A stretch of 64,000 bases of DNA from Gordonia sp. SID5947 (GTDB lineage: Bacteria > Actinomycetota > Actinomycetes > Mycobacteriales > Mycobacteriaceae): positions 124,001 through 188,000 of the forward strand of contig NZ_WWHU01000001.1 of the NCBI RefSeq assembly GCF_009862785.1, in the 5' to 3' direction. Under the pieces are notes generated by a model. That model ran no database searches. It saw only the letters and a list, made by a program, of their open reading frames with translations, and had not been told where the DNA came from. This document shows positions 16,443 to 26,998 of this stretch, one piece after another (position 1 is the first letter of the stretch; each line of letters starts with the position of its first letter). The translations under genes were made by a program, and so were the position numbers.

Positions 16443-17519
16443 GTGGGGAGACGCGCTGAGGATGCCCGAGACATCGTGACCGGTGCGCGCCGACGCGTCG
16501 GAGCGGTGCGAGCCATCGCTCTGTCACTCGTGGCGGTGGTCACCGCAACCGCATTGGCGGCGTGCGGAGATGACGCGGAACCGGGCGCCGAGGTGACCCT
16601 GTTGACGCATGACTCGTTCGCCCTGCCCGACTCGGTGTTCGACGCGTTCCGCCGTGAGACCGGGCTGACCCTCAAGGTGGTGAAGTCCGGTGACGCGGGT
16701 CAACTGGCGTCGACCGTGTCGCTCACGCCGGGGTCGCCGAAGGCCGACGCCGTCTTCGGCATCGACAACACCTTCGCGTCTCGGCCGATCCAGGCGGGCG
16801 CGCTCGAGCCATATGCGTCGCCGATGGCTGCCGGCGGTGCAGCCGACTACGCGATCCCGGGCTCGAACAACGAGTTGACGGCCGTCGATCGCGGCGACGT
16901 CTGCCTCAACGTCGACGAATCCTGGTACGCCGCTCGGTCCGAGGAGCCGCCGAAGAGTCTTCGCGACCTCTCCGACCCCAAGTACGCGGCGGAGTCCGTG
17001 CTGCTCGACCCGGGCACCTCGTCGCCGGGAATGTCCTTCCTGCTCAGCACCATCGGAGTCTTCTCGGACGGATGGCAGGACTACTGGAAGACGGTGACCG
17101 CGGGCGGCGCGAGCATCGTCTCGGGCTGGGAGATCGCCTACAACCAGAAGTTCAGCGCCGGTGAGGGCAAGGGTGACAAGCCGATCGTGCTGTCCTACGC
17201 GTCCTCGCCTGCGGCCACCCCGGGTACTTCGGCGTTGCTCGACAGCTGCTTCCGTCAGGTCGAGTACGTCGGCGTCCTCAAGGGCACCGAGAATCCCTCG
17301 GGGGCGCGCAAACTGGTCGACTTCATGTTGGGCGCGGAGGTCCAGGCGGCGCTTCCGTCGGCGATGTACGTCTATCCCGTTCAGAAGGACACGCCGCTCC
17401 CGGATGGCTGGCAGCAACGCGCACCCGTGCCGCCGTGGACGGTGAGCCTGCCGCCTGCCTATATCGCCCAGAATCGGGAGAAGTGGCTCGAGCAGTGGCG
17501 CGAGGCCGTCGGCCGGTGA
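16443..17519 (+). CDS. Thiamine-type ABC transporter substrate-binding lipoprotein
   Basis: A 358-residue lipoprotein (signal LVAVVTATALAAC, lipid Cys in the LAAC lipobox) of the ThiB branch of iron/thiamine-binding proteins: it has LLTHDSFALPDSVFDAF, SPKADAVFGIDNTF and a conserved GDVCLNVDESWYA segment typical of thiamine or thiamine-phosphate binders. It is followed by permease and ATPase genes with 4-base or 1-base junctions, forming one transporter. No TPP riboswitch is visible upstream. TTAGAT seven bases before GTG 16443 could be a leaderless -10; GTG 16476 is an alternative start. Ligand assignment is by family resemblance. Confidence 0.8.
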   Translation: MGRRAEDARDIVTGARRRVGAVRAIALSLVAVVTATALAACGDDAEPGAEVTLLTHDSFALPDSVFDAFRRETGLTLKVVKSGDAGQLASTVSLTPGSPKADAVFGIDNTFASRPIQAGALEPYASPMAAGGAADYAIPGSNNELTAVDRGDVCLNVDESWYAARSEEPPKSLRDLSDPKYAAESVLLDPGTSSPGMSFLLSTIGVFSDGWQDYWKTVTAGGASIVSGWEIAYNQKFSAGEGKGDKPIVLSYASSPAATPGTSALLDSCFRQVEYVGVLKGTENPSGARKLVDFMLGAEVQAALPSAMYVYPVQKDTPLPDGWQQRAPVPPWTVSLPPAYIAQNREKWLEQWREAVGR

Positions 17520-19123
17520 CGGCGGGCCGACTCGGCGGACTCGCCCTGCGAGTCGTGCCGGCGGGGTTCATCCTGATCCTGTTCATCTGGCCGCTGGGCG
17601 CACTCGTCCGGCGGGCGGTCGACACCGGATCCGACGTCGGTGTCGGCGAGTTGTTCCGGCGAACACACGCCCTGGACCTGTTGGGCTTCACGCTCTGGCA
17701 GGCCGCCGCCTCGACGGTGCTGGCTCTGGTGGTCGCGGCACCGATGGTGTGGCTGATCGCTCGGGTCGACATCCCGGGATCGGCACTGCTGATGGTGATC
17801 GTGACGGTGCCGTTCGTGCTGCCGACGGTCGTCGTCGGCGTTGCGTTCCGCGCGTTGCTCGACGGTCCGCTCGCATTCGCCCACATCGGCTCGGGGCTCT
17901 GGCCGATCCTGCTCGCCCACGCGTTCCTCAACGTCGCCGTGGTCGCACGGGTCGTCGGGGCGGCGTGGCGATCGCTCGATCCACGGCAGGCCGAGGCGGC
18001 GCAGTCGCTGGGCGCGGGACGGGTCCGTGCCTTCCTGACCGTGGTCGCCCCTCGGCTGATGCCGGCGGTCGGCGCGGCGGCAGCGCTGGTCTTCCTGTTC
18101 TGCTCCACCAGCTTCGGTGTCATCGTGGTGCTCGGCAACGGTGAGATCCGCACACTCGAGACCGAGATCTACACCCAGGCCATCGGCTACTTCCGGATTC
18201 CGGAGGCAGTGGCGCTGTCGATGGTGCAGATCGTGGTGGTGGTGGCGGCGTTGTCGGTGACGCGGATGTTCACCGATCCGGGCGGAGGGGGTTCGGGTGC
18301 ACGCCCCGTGGAGACCCGATTCCGGCCATACGGCCGGGGCTGGCTGCCCGTCGCGGCGGCCGTCGCCTGGACGGTGGTGGTGCTGGTCGGGCCGCTCGCG
18401 GTTCTCGCACTCCGCTCGGTGCGCCCGGGCGCCGACGGCACCTGGACTCTCGACGGTTACCGCGCCCTGAGCGAGTCCGTCAATGGCGTCACCCCGCTCG
18501 AGACCCTGCGGTACTCGCTCGGCACAGCGGCGCTGGCGATGGTGATCGCCCTCGTGGTGGGACTCCTCGCCGCGGTCGCGATGCACCGTTCCCGGGGGGT
18601 GTGGGCGGCCACGGGCAACCTCGTCGCGACGATCCCGCTGGGCATCAGCGCGGTGACCCTGGGGTTCGGCTATCTCCTCGTGCTGGCTGCGCTGCCCCCC
18701 GACGTCGCCTCGTCCGGGCTGGTGATCCCCTGCGTGCAGGCCCTGATCGCGATCCCGGTGATCATGCGCATCGCCCTGCCCGCGCTGTCGTCGGTGCCGG
18801 GCAGGCTGCGGGAGGCGGCCGCGACCCTCGGCGCCGGGCCGCTGCGGGTCTTCCTCACCGTCGACCTCCCGCTCATCGGCCGTGCACTCTGTGCGGCAGG
18901 TGGTTTCGCATTCGTGATGGCGCTGGGGGAGTTCGGTGCCACCAGCTTTCTGGCGCGCGCGGACACGACCACCCTGCCGGTGCTGATCGGATCGGCGCTC
19001 AACCGGCCCGGGGCCGACAATCTGGCGACAGCGATGGCCGCCTCGATGCTGCTTGTCGGTGTCACCACCCTGGCGGTGGTCGTGGTGGAGGCCTTGCGAC
19101 CGCGGACGGGAGCGTTGCTCTGA
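17516..19123 (+). CDS. Thiamine-type ABC transporter permease (two fused halves)
   Basis: A 535-residue permease with about twelve helices in two homologous halves. Each half has the cytoplasmic EAA loop that docks with the ATPase: EAAQSLGAGRVRAFLTVVAP and EAAATLGAGPLRVFLTVDLP. This fused two-domain form is typical of ThiP and of ferric-iron permeases. The GTG start overlaps the TGA of the binding-protein gene (GTGA), indicating coupling. The ATPase gene begins one base after its stop. Confidence 0.85.
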   Translation: MTAGRLGGLALRVVPAGFILILFIWPLGALVRRAVDTGSDVGVGELFRRTHALDLLGFTLWQAAASTVLALVVAAPMVWLIARVDIPGSALLMVIVTVPFVLPTVVVGVAFRALLDGPLAFAHIGSGLWPILLAHAFLNVAVVARVVGAAWRSLDPRQAEAAQSLGAGRVRAFLTVVAPRLMPAVGAAAALVFLFCSTSFGVIVVLGNGEIRTLETEIYTQAIGYFRIPEAVALSMVQIVVVVAALSVTRMFTDPGGGGSGARPVETRFRPYGRGWLPVAAAVAWTVVVLVGPLAVLALRSVRPGADGTWTLDGYRALSESVNGVTPLETLRYSLGTAALAMVIALVVGLLAAVAMHRSRGVWAATGNLVATIPLGISAVTLGFGYLLVLAALPPDVASSGLVIPCVQALIAIPVIMRIALPALSSVPGRLREAAATLGAGPLRVFLTVDLPLIGRALCAAGGFAFVMALGEFGATSFLARADTTTLPVLIGSALNRPGADNLATAMAASMLLVGVTTLAVVVVEALRPRTGALL

Positions 19124-19124
19124 C

Positions 19125-20141
19125 ATGTTGGAGATCGAGGATGTTGGGGTCCGCTACGGATCTGATGTGGTCCTGGAAGACCTGAGTTGGACGGTGGGCA
19201 CCTCGGGCTCGGTGGTGACCGCGCTCCTCGGTCCGTCGGGTTGCGGTAAGTCGACGCTGATCCGGGCGGTTGCCGGTCTGGAACCCTTGCACCACGGCCG
19301 AATTCGTTTCGACGGTGACGACCTCGTCGACCAGCCTGCACACCGCCGCGACTTCGGAGTGGTGTTTCAGGACGGACAGCTGTTCCCCGGCCGCACGGTC
19401 GCATCGAACATCGCCTATGGGTTACGGATGCGGCGCTGGTCGCGGGCCGCGATTCGAGCCCGGGTCGACGAGATGCTGGATCTGGTGCGCCTGCCCGATC
19501 TCGCCGACCGCGACGTCGACGAGCTGTCGGGCGGCCAGGCCCAGCGTGTCGCTCTCGCCCGCGCCCTCGCTCCACGCCCACGGTTGCTGCTGCTCGACGA
19601 GCCGCTCGCGGCACTCGACCGACTGCTTCGGGACCAGCTGGCCACCGAGATCGCCGAGATCGTCCGGGATGCGGCCACGCCCACCATCGTGGTGACACAC
19701 GACCACAACGAGGCGGCGCTGATGGCGGACACGATCTCGGTGATGCGTGCGGGTGAACTCGTGCAAACCGATGTGCCGGAACGGCTCTGGAGCAGTCCGG
19801 TCGACGCGTGGACGGCGCGGTTCCTGGGGGTCACGACGGTCATCGAGGCCGAGTTCGACGGAGCCGTCGCGCAGACCGATCTCGGGCCGGTCGGTCTCGA
19901 CGTGCCGGACGGGCACCGGAAACTGGGACTGCGTGCGGAGTCGATGCACGCGGTCCACGCCGGCGCCGACGACGACGTGGTCGGTGTGGTCGCGGCGGTC
20001 GCCGATCTACCCGCGGGTCGCAGGCTGCGGGTTGTCACCGACATCGGCGAGGTCGACGCGGTGACCTCCGAGCATGTCGCGGTGGGCGATCGCGTGGGCC
20101 TGCGGATGGTTGCCGAGCGTGTGGCGGTGATCGGGCCGTGA
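19125..20141 (+). CDS. ABC transporter ATP-binding protein (ThiQ/FbpC-like)
   Basis: A 338-residue ATPase: Walker A GPSGCGKST, Q-loop FGVVFQDGQLFPG, signature LSGGQAQR, Walker B RLLLLDEPLAALD and switch His VVTHDHNEA. Residues beyond about 235 form a C-terminal regulatory extension seen in longer importers of this subfamily. It would energise uptake through the permease directly upstream (one base away). Its stop overlaps the start of the NUDIX gene (GTGA), so the operon continues. Confidence 0.88.
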   Translation: MLEIEDVGVRYGSDVVLEDLSWTVGTSGSVVTALLGPSGCGKSTLIRAVAGLEPLHHGRIRFDGDDLVDQPAHRRDFGVVFQDGQLFPGRTVASNIAYGLRMRRWSRAAIRARVDEMLDLVRLPDLADRDVDELSGGQAQRVALARALAPRPRLLLLDEPLAALDRLLRDQLATEIAEIVRDAATPTIVVTHDHNEAALMADTISVMRAGELVQTDVPERLWSSPVDAWTARFLGVTTVIEAEFDGAVAQTDLGPVGLDVPDGHRKLGLRAESMHAVHAGADDDVVGVVAAVADLPAGRRLRVVTDIGEVDAVTSEHVAVGDRVGLRMVAERVAVIGP

Positions 20142-20560
20142 GTGCGTCGGAGGCCGACGGGCGCCGGTTGGTGGTCGCGGGCGCCATCCTGGATCCGGGC
20201 CGTCGTCGACTGCTGCTCGCGCAGCGCAGGTATCCGGTCGAGGTCGCCGGACGGTGGGAGTTGCCCGGTGGGAAGGTGGAGCAAGGAGAGACCGCCGAAG
20301 CCGCCCTGCGCCGAGAGCTGATGGAAGAGCTCGGGGTCGAGGTGTCCGTCGGCGGTACCTTGCGGGAGGCCGTGGATCTGCCGGCGGGGCTCACGTTGGT
20401 CGCATTGTGGGCCCGCATCGTCGCGGGAACCCCGCGGCCCGCCGAGCATCGGGCCCTGCGATGGGTGGACGCCGCCGCGTTGAGCGCGCTGACCCACGAC
20501 GATCGGCTGGTGCCCGCCGACACCGCGTGGATACCCGAACTCCTCACCGCACTCGAATGA
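20138..20560 (+). CDS. NUDIX hydrolase, MutT type
   Basis: A 140-residue MutT-like pyrophosphohydrolase. The NUDIX box is complete: GKVEQGETAEAALRRELMEE, with the metal-binding REhxEE. The beginning WELPGGKVEQGE and overall length match (deoxy)nucleoside triphosphatases that clear 8-oxo-dGTP. It is translationally coupled to the thiamine-type transporter upstream and to the exporter downstream. In other organisms NUDIX enzymes degrade damaged thiamine pyrophosphate, so a thiamine-linked substrate is also possible. The sequence does not decide between these. Confidence 0.85.
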   Translation: MSASEADGRRLVVAGAILDPGRRRLLLAQRRYPVEVAGRWELPGGKVEQGETAEAALRRELMEELGVEVSVGGTLREAVDLPAGLTLVALWARIVAGTPRPAEHRALRWVDAAALSALTHDDRLVPADTAWIPELLTALE

Positions 20561-21429
20561 TGTCCGGGTCCGGCACCCGGGTCAGCGCACCGGCGCTGAT
20601 GATCGTCGGCGCGGTCTCGATGTATCTCGGGGCGGCGATCGCCGTCGACCTCTTCGACACGCTGTCGCCCGGTGCGGTCGCCTGGTTGCGCGTTGCCGGT
20701 GCCGCGCTCGTGCTGGTCATATGGGTGCGGCCGGGCCGGGCGGCGTGGCGGCCCTCGCGCCTGGTCCTCGCCGCCGCGTTCGGACTCATCACCGCCGCCA
20801 TGAACATCGCGTTCTACGAGGCGCTGGCCCGCCTGCCGCTGGGGACCACGGTGGCACTCGAATTCCTGGGTCCGGTCGCCGTCGCGGCGTTCGGATCGCG
20901 GACGCGACGCGACGTGGTGGCGCTGGGCCTGGCCGTGGCCGGCGTGTTGATGATCGCGGACGTCCGGTGGGAGGGGACGGCGGTCGGTGTGGTGCTGGCA
21001 CTGGTCGCGGCCGCATGCTGGGCGGGTTACATCGTGTTGGGCAAACGGGTGGCACAGCGAGGCCGCGGGCTGGAGGATCTGGCGACCGGTTTCGTGGTGG
21101 CGGCGGTCCTCACGTCACCACTCGCGATGTTCCTCGGCCCGGCCTTCGCCGGTGACGCGCCGACCGCGCGGTTGTTGCTGCTCGGGCTCGGACTCGGCCT
21201 GGCGTCGACGGCCATTCCCTACGCGCTCGATCAGGTGGTGCTCCGGCAGGTGGGCCGAGCCCGCTTCGCCATCCTGCTTGCCCTGCTCCCGGTCGCCGCG
21301 TCGATCGTCGGGGTGGTTGTGCTCCAACAGGTTCCGACGCCGATGGAGGCCGTGGGCATCGTCGCGGTGGCCGGTGCGGTCGCGGTTCGCTCGGCGGACG
21401 AGAGGGAGGCGCCGCCGCCGACGGCGTGA
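20557..21429 (+). CDS. EamA/RhtA-type exporter
   Basis: A 290-residue drug/metabolite transporter with ten predicted helices in two EamA repeats (first repeat ends near RPGRAAWRPS...; second begins near WEGTAVGVVLALVAAACWAG). FYEALARLPLGTTVALEFLG and AIPYALDQVVLRQVGRARFA match the RhtA subgroup that exports amino acids such as threonine and homoserine. The ATG overlaps the NUDIX stop (ATGATG; a second ATG at 20560). Last gene of the transporter operon; convergent with the small gene at 21438. Confidence 0.8.
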   Translation: MMSGSGTRVSAPALMIVGAVSMYLGAAIAVDLFDTLSPGAVAWLRVAGAALVLVIWVRPGRAAWRPSRLVLAAAFGLITAAMNIAFYEALARLPLGTTVALEFLGPVAVAAFGSRTRRDVVALGLAVAGVLMIADVRWEGTAVGVVLALVAAACWAGYIVLGKRVAQRGRGLEDLATGFVVAAVLTSPLAMFLGPAFAGDAPTARLLLLGLGLGLASTAIPYALDQVVLRQVGRARFAILLALLPVAASIVGVVVLQQVPTPMEAVGIVAVAGAVAVRSADEREAPPPTA

Positions 21430-21437
21430 CCCCGAGA

Positions 21438-21614
21438 TCAGGCGGCGCGCGCCTTCTTGAGTGCCTTGCCCAGCTGCTTCTTGGACAGCTGGGCACTGTC
21501 GAGCTTGCGCATCCGGTGGATCACCACCGGGCAGCGAACGCACCGTGTGGACTTCCGGCAGCACTTCTTCTTGGCCTTGAGGTCGCACACGTCAGCCGGC
21601 TTCACCTTGCCCAT
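21438..21614 (-). CDS. 58-residue basic cysteine-rich protein
   Basis: A small protein starting MGKVKPADVCDLKAKKKCC and ending LGKALKKARAA. It is strongly basic and has five Cys in the first half (C10, C18, C19, C25, C28), with a CVRC pair that could bind zinc or an iron-sulfur cluster together with C10/C18. The rest is a Lys-rich amphipathic helix. It would suit nucleic-acid or ribosome binding. A TAACGT box lies six bases before the ATG, so the mRNA is probably leaderless. I do not recognise a named family. Confidence 0.75.
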   Translation of the reverse strand: MGKVKPADVCDLKAKKKCCRKSTRCVRCPVVIHRMRKLDSAQLSKKQLGKALKKARAA

Positions 21615-21620
21615 ATGCGG

Positions 21621-21626
21621 ACGTTA
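21621..21626 (-). promoter_or_regulatory. Leaderless -10 box TAACGT
   Basis: TAACGT on the minus strand, six bases before the ATG at 21614. This fits the TANNNT-N6/7-start pattern seen repeatedly in this window. Confidence 0.45.
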
Positions 21627-21688
21627 GCATCCCCTAACTTCGGCCTGTCGGTGCGATGTGATCACCGTCTCAGGCGGTCGACCGATAC

Positions 21689-21698
21689 CCTGTACAGG
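21689..21698. promoter_or_regulatory. Palindrome CCTGTACAGG upstream of typA
   Basis: A perfect 10-base palindrome that extends to 14 bases with one mismatch (ACCCTGTACAGGTT). It lies about 112 bases before the typA start, in the intergenic region shared with the small Cys-rich gene. A possible repressor site; no known consensus is claimed. Confidence 0.3.
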
Positions 21699-21810
21699 TT
21701 GACCTGTCCGCCGGCGATCGCCACGGGACCGGCCGGCCGCCCTGTCGCGCCGTTCCGCCGCCGCGCCCCAAGCCCGACCTCAAGTACGAACCGCAGTGAA
21801 AGAGAGCTCA

Positions 21811-23721
<1,911 letters not shown>

Positions 23722-23732
23722 GGCAAGGCCGA

Positions 23733-23758
23733 GTGCCCGGACGATGTGCGCCGGGCAC
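23733..23758 (+). terminator. Hairpin after typA
   Basis: GTGCCCGG and CCGGGCAC pair around a 10-base loop, starting 12 bases after the typA stop and ending 22 bases before the lpqW start. It could end the typA transcript or act in the lpqW leader. Confidence 0.5.
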
Positions 23759-23780
23759 CCATGACGTGGGGGTGGTGCTG

Positions 23781-25667
23781 GTGAGTCGTTGGCAGCTGAG
23801 ATCGTCGGTGCGGGCCACCCGTCGTCACGGCAGGTTGCCGGCGTTGCTGGGGGCCATCGTGCTGGTGGGCGCAGCGTGCTCGGCGAATCCGCCACCTCCG
23901 GTACGCGAGACGGCGCCGCCGGCAACCCCTGCCGAGTACCCGACCGAGAAGACCGTCTACATCGCGACCGATTCGGTGGGCGGCGGATTCAATCCGCACC
24001 TCGGGGCCGACCAGGGCACGGTCACCACGGCGATCGCCGCGATGACCCTGCCGAGCGCCTTCCGGCCGGTCGACACCGCAGACGGCGTCGTCTGGGAGCG
24101 TCAGGACGCGCTGATCACCTCGGCCGACGTCACCTCGACCGAACCGTTCACCGTCACCTACCACATCCAGACAGACGCGCAGTGGTCCGACGGTCTCCCG
24201 GTGACCGGTGACGACTTCTCCTATCTCTGGCAGCAGATGGCGCGCCAGCCCAACACGGTCGCGCCGGCAGGCTATCGCCTGATCGACTCCGTCCAGTCGC
24301 GGGCCGGCGGCAAGGAGGTGGCGGTGACCTTCGCGCGGCCCTACCCGGCGTGGCGCCAGCTCTTCACCGACCTCCTGCCGAGCCACGTGCTGCGCGGCGC
24401 GCCCGCCGGATTCCAGACCGGTATGGACAGCGGGAAGCCGGTCTCGGCGGGGCCGTACGCGGTCGTGTCCATCGATCAGACCCGTGACGAGGTACGGCTG
24501 GTCCGCAACGACCGGTATTGGATGAAGCCGCCCACGCTGGATCAGGTGGTGCTGCGCCGGGCGGGTACGGCATCGCAGATGGTCGCGACAGTGCGGTCGG
24601 GCGATTCGTCGATCGCCAATGTCAGCACCGGTCCCGCGACAACGGCGGAGCTCGCCGCCGTGCCGGGGCTACAGACGCAGCGCAACCCGACGTCGCGTGC
24701 GCTGTCGATCGGCGTCAACGCGCGCACCACCACGATGCGTTCGTTGCAGGTGCGGCGGGCGATCCTCGGCATGATCGATCCGGGACTGGTGTCGCTCGCC
24801 GGTGCCGGCGACGACATCGTGACGCCGTATGCCAACACGGTTTTCGCCCCGACGGACCGTGGCTACTTCCCTGTCGCCCGGCCTCGGCCGTCGGCGGGTG
24901 AGGTGACAGGTCTGCTGGCCGACGCCGGCTATCAGCGCGTGAAGGCCGACAGCGAGGCCCCCGCCGCCGGCACGTCGGAGACCACGGGGACGACCCCGCC
25001 CTTCCAGAGCGCCGCGTCCCCGAGTTCCGCGGAAGCATCTCCGCAGACCGAGCCGCTGCCGGACGGGATCGCGCCCTACCGCAAGGACGGCCAGGATCTC
25101 GCCGTGCGGGTCGGCGCGACCACCGGCGATCCACGGTCGACGTCCGCGGCGTCCAACATCGTCGATCAGCTACGCGGCCAGGGGGTGCGGGCGAGCGTGG
25201 TCACCCTGCCCAACAACGAGCTGTACGGCGTCGCCTTGACCAACGCTCGCGTGGATCTCGTCGTCGGCTGGACCGGACTCGGGGTCCCGCCGGCGGCATC
25301 ATTGGCATCGCAGGTCGACTGCGATCAGCCCAAGCCGGGCACCGCGCCATCCCTGTCGACACCACCGACTCCCACCAGTGTCGCCCCCGGACAGTTCGAC
25401 GCCGGTCCGGGCGACTCATTCGCCAGCAACATCTCCGGGGTGTGTGACCCGGCACTGATCGCGCTGGCACGCGGAGCGTTGTCGGCAGCCGACCCCATCC
25501 CGCAACTCACCGAGGCCGAGCCGCTGCTCGCCGCCCAGGCGGTCTATCTGCCGCTGTACCAGGACAGCACGTTCGTGGGGCGGACCGATCAGGTCAAGAA
25601 CGTGCCGCTGTCGGGCCCGATCCAGGTGGGGATCTACGGCGACGCGGTGTCCTGGGAGCTGTCGTGA
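23781..25667 (+). CDS. lpqW: LpqW-like substrate-binding lipoprotein
   Basis: A 628-residue lipoprotein (hydrophobic ALLGAIVLVGAAC, lipid Cys followed by SANPPPPV) of the peptide-type solute-binding family 5. Typical segments are TVYIATDSVGGGFNPHLGAD, VTYHIQTDAQWSDGLPVTG and RLVRNDRYWMKPPTLDQ. In M. tuberculosis the gene between typA and mshB is lpqW (Rv1166), which steers phosphatidylinositol mannosides toward lipomannan/LAM rather than importing peptides; synteny supports the same here. GTG 23781 is preferred (GGGGGTGG upstream); the frame is open from 23733. The stop overlaps the mshB start. Confidence 0.85.
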   Translation: MSRWQLRSSVRATRRHGRLPALLGAIVLVGAACSANPPPPVRETAPPATPAEYPTEKTVYIATDSVGGGFNPHLGADQGTVTTAIAAMTLPSAFRPVDTADGVVWERQDALITSADVTSTEPFTVTYHIQTDAQWSDGLPVTGDDFSYLWQQMARQPNTVAPAGYRLIDSVQSRAGGKEVAVTFARPYPAWRQLFTDLLPSHVLRGAPAGFQTGMDSGKPVSAGPYAVVSIDQTRDEVRLVRNDRYWMKPPTLDQVVLRRAGTASQMVATVRSGDSSIANVSTGPATTAELAAVPGLQTQRNPTSRALSIGVNARTTTMRSLQVRRAILGMIDPGLVSLAGAGDDIVTPYANTVFAPTDRGYFPVARPRPSAGEVTGLLADAGYQRVKADSEAPAAGTSETTGTTPPFQSAASPSSAEASPQTEPLPDGIAPYRKDGQDLAVRVGATTGDPRSTSAASNIVDQLRGQGVRASVVTLPNNELYGVALTNARVDLVVGWTGLGVPPAASLASQVDCDQPKPGTAPSLSTPPTPTSVAPGQFDAGPGDSFASNISGVCDPALIALARGALSAADPIPQLTEAEPLLAAQAVYLPLYQDSTFVGRTDQVKNVPLSGPIQVGIYGDAVSWELS

Positions 25668-26548
25668 CGGTACCCGTGGACCGGCGCCTGTTGCTGTTGC
25701 ACGCGCATCCCGACGACGAATCGATCATGACCGGCGGCACCATAGCCAGGTACCTCGCCGAGGGCGTCGACGTGCGCGTTCTGACATTCACCCTCGGTGA
25801 GGAGGGCGAGGTCATCGGTGACGAATGGTCGCAGTTGGCCGCCGATGGTGGCGCCGACCAGCTCGGCGGTTACCGCGTCCTCGAACTGACCCGTGCTCTC
25901 GCGGCGCTCACCCCGGCCGGTCGGGAACCGCTGCGTCCGCGGTTCCTCGGCGGCGCCGGGCGGTGGCGGGATTCGGGGATGGCCGGATCGCCGTCGGCCG
26001 ACCACCCGCGTGCCCTGGTCCGGGCGCCCTTCGACGACCTGGTGGCCACACTGGTTGCCGAGATCGTGGATTTTGCGCCGCAGGTGATCGTGACCTACGA
26101 CGACGCGGGCACCTACGGCCACCCGGACCACATGCTGGTTCATGCGACCACGGTCGCGGCGGTGCCGCGGGCCGTGGACCGTCTCGGTCGCGATCTGAAG
26201 GTGTACGAGTCGGTGACCGAGCGCTCGGCGCTCATGGCCGGTCTGACCGCGGCATCCGAGCGCGTCCCGGATGCGTGGCGCATGCCCGGCGACGGCGAGC
26301 TGCCGAGTTATCCGGACGAGGTGATCACCACGGAGATCGACGTCCGGCCCCAGCTGCACCTGAAGGCGGCAGCGCTGGCGGCGCACGCCACGCAGGTGAC
26401 GGTGGCCGGGTCCGGCACCGAGTACGCCCTGTCCAACAACATCCTGCAGCCCGTCCTCGATCGCGAGCATTTCGTCCGGACCGACCGCCGTGCGGGCGAG
26501 CTCATGGGCCCGGGCCGCGAGATCGATCTCTTCGCCGGGGTCGGCTGA
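25664..26548 (+). CDS. mshB: GlcNAc-Ins deacetylase MshB (mycothiol synthesis)
   Basis: A 294-residue zinc deacetylase that removes acetate from GlcNAc-inositol, the second dedicated step of mycothiol synthesis. The zinc and catalytic motif AHPDDE is at residues 14-19, the third ligand region is TYGHPDHMLVH, and LGEEGEVIGDEWSQL is typical of MshB rather than of Mca. Coupled to lpqW (GTGA overlap) and to the membrane protein gene that follows (one-base overlap), the order seen around Rv1170. Confidence 0.93.
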   Translation: MTVPVDRRLLLLHAHPDDESIMTGGTIARYLAEGVDVRVLTFTLGEEGEVIGDEWSQLAADGGADQLGGYRVLELTRALAALTPAGREPLRPRFLGGAGRWRDSGMAGSPSADHPRALVRAPFDDLVATLVAEIVDFAPQVIVTYDDAGTYGHPDHMLVHATTVAAVPRAVDRLGRDLKVYESVTERSALMAGLTAASERVPDAWRMPGDGELPSYPDEVITTEIDVRPQLHLKAAALAAHATQVTVAGSGTEYALSNNILQPVLDREHFVRTDRRAGELMGPGREIDLFAGVG

Positions 26549-26922
26549 TGCGGTGGTCCGATCGGATCCTGCTCGCCTTCCTCGTCCTCGACGGCTTCGT
26601 GGTCGGCGTGATGTCCGTGGCGTTCGCATATCTACGATTCGGCGGTGTCGCGATCCCGGTGGCCGCCGTCGTCGCGGGCGTGGTCAACTCCGTCCTGCTC
26701 TGGCTGGCCTCGAGTTACACCGACGGGCCGGTGCGATATTTCCCGCTGCTGGCCTGGCTCCTCGCGCTGGTGATCGGCGCGTTGCCCGGTCCCGGCGGTG
26801 ACGTGGAACTGCTCCCGGACGGGGTGCTGATGCTGCCGACCCTGGCGTTGCTGGCGATCGGGGCGGGACTGCCGGCCGCCGTTGCGTGGTCGGGGCGCCT
26901 GCCGACACCCGATGACGTCTGA
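26548..26922 (+). CDS. Four-helix membrane protein (Rv1171-like position)
   Basis: A 124-residue integral membrane protein with four hydrophobic helices (about residues 6-30, 35-55, 65-85 and 92-115) and almost no soluble portion. It sits directly after mshB, as Rv1171 does in M. tuberculosis, with ATG overlapping the mshB TGA by one base. No function is known. A 76-base gap with its own promoter separates it from the FO-synthase-like genes. Confidence 0.75.
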   Translation: MRWSDRILLAFLVLDGFVVGVMSVAFAYLRFGGVAIPVAAVVAGVVNSVLLWLASSYTDGPVRYFPLLAWLLALVIGALPGPGGDVELLPDGVLMLPTLALLAIGAGLPAAVAWSGRLPTPDDV

Positions 26923-26986
26923 CCACGTCACCGCCGACGTGGCGGAACCTGGCTCGAGGCGACGTAAGGCTTCGCCGGGGTGCGGT

Positions 26987-26992
26987 TACAGT
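26987..26992 (+). promoter_or_regulatory. Leaderless -10 box TACAGT of the cofH-like/monooxygenase/cofG operon
   Basis: TACAGT ends six bases before ATG 26999. The GAGGGA next to the ATG is too close to serve as a ribosome site, so transcription from about 26999 would give a leaderless mRNA. This makes the three following genes a unit separable from mshB. Confidence 0.5.
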
Positions 26993-26998
26993 GAGGGA

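Noticed and set aside
17459..19126. 555-codon minus-strand frame opposite the permease
   Set aside because: Low-complexity Arg/His/Gln composition, and the plus strand encodes a clear two-domain ABC permease.
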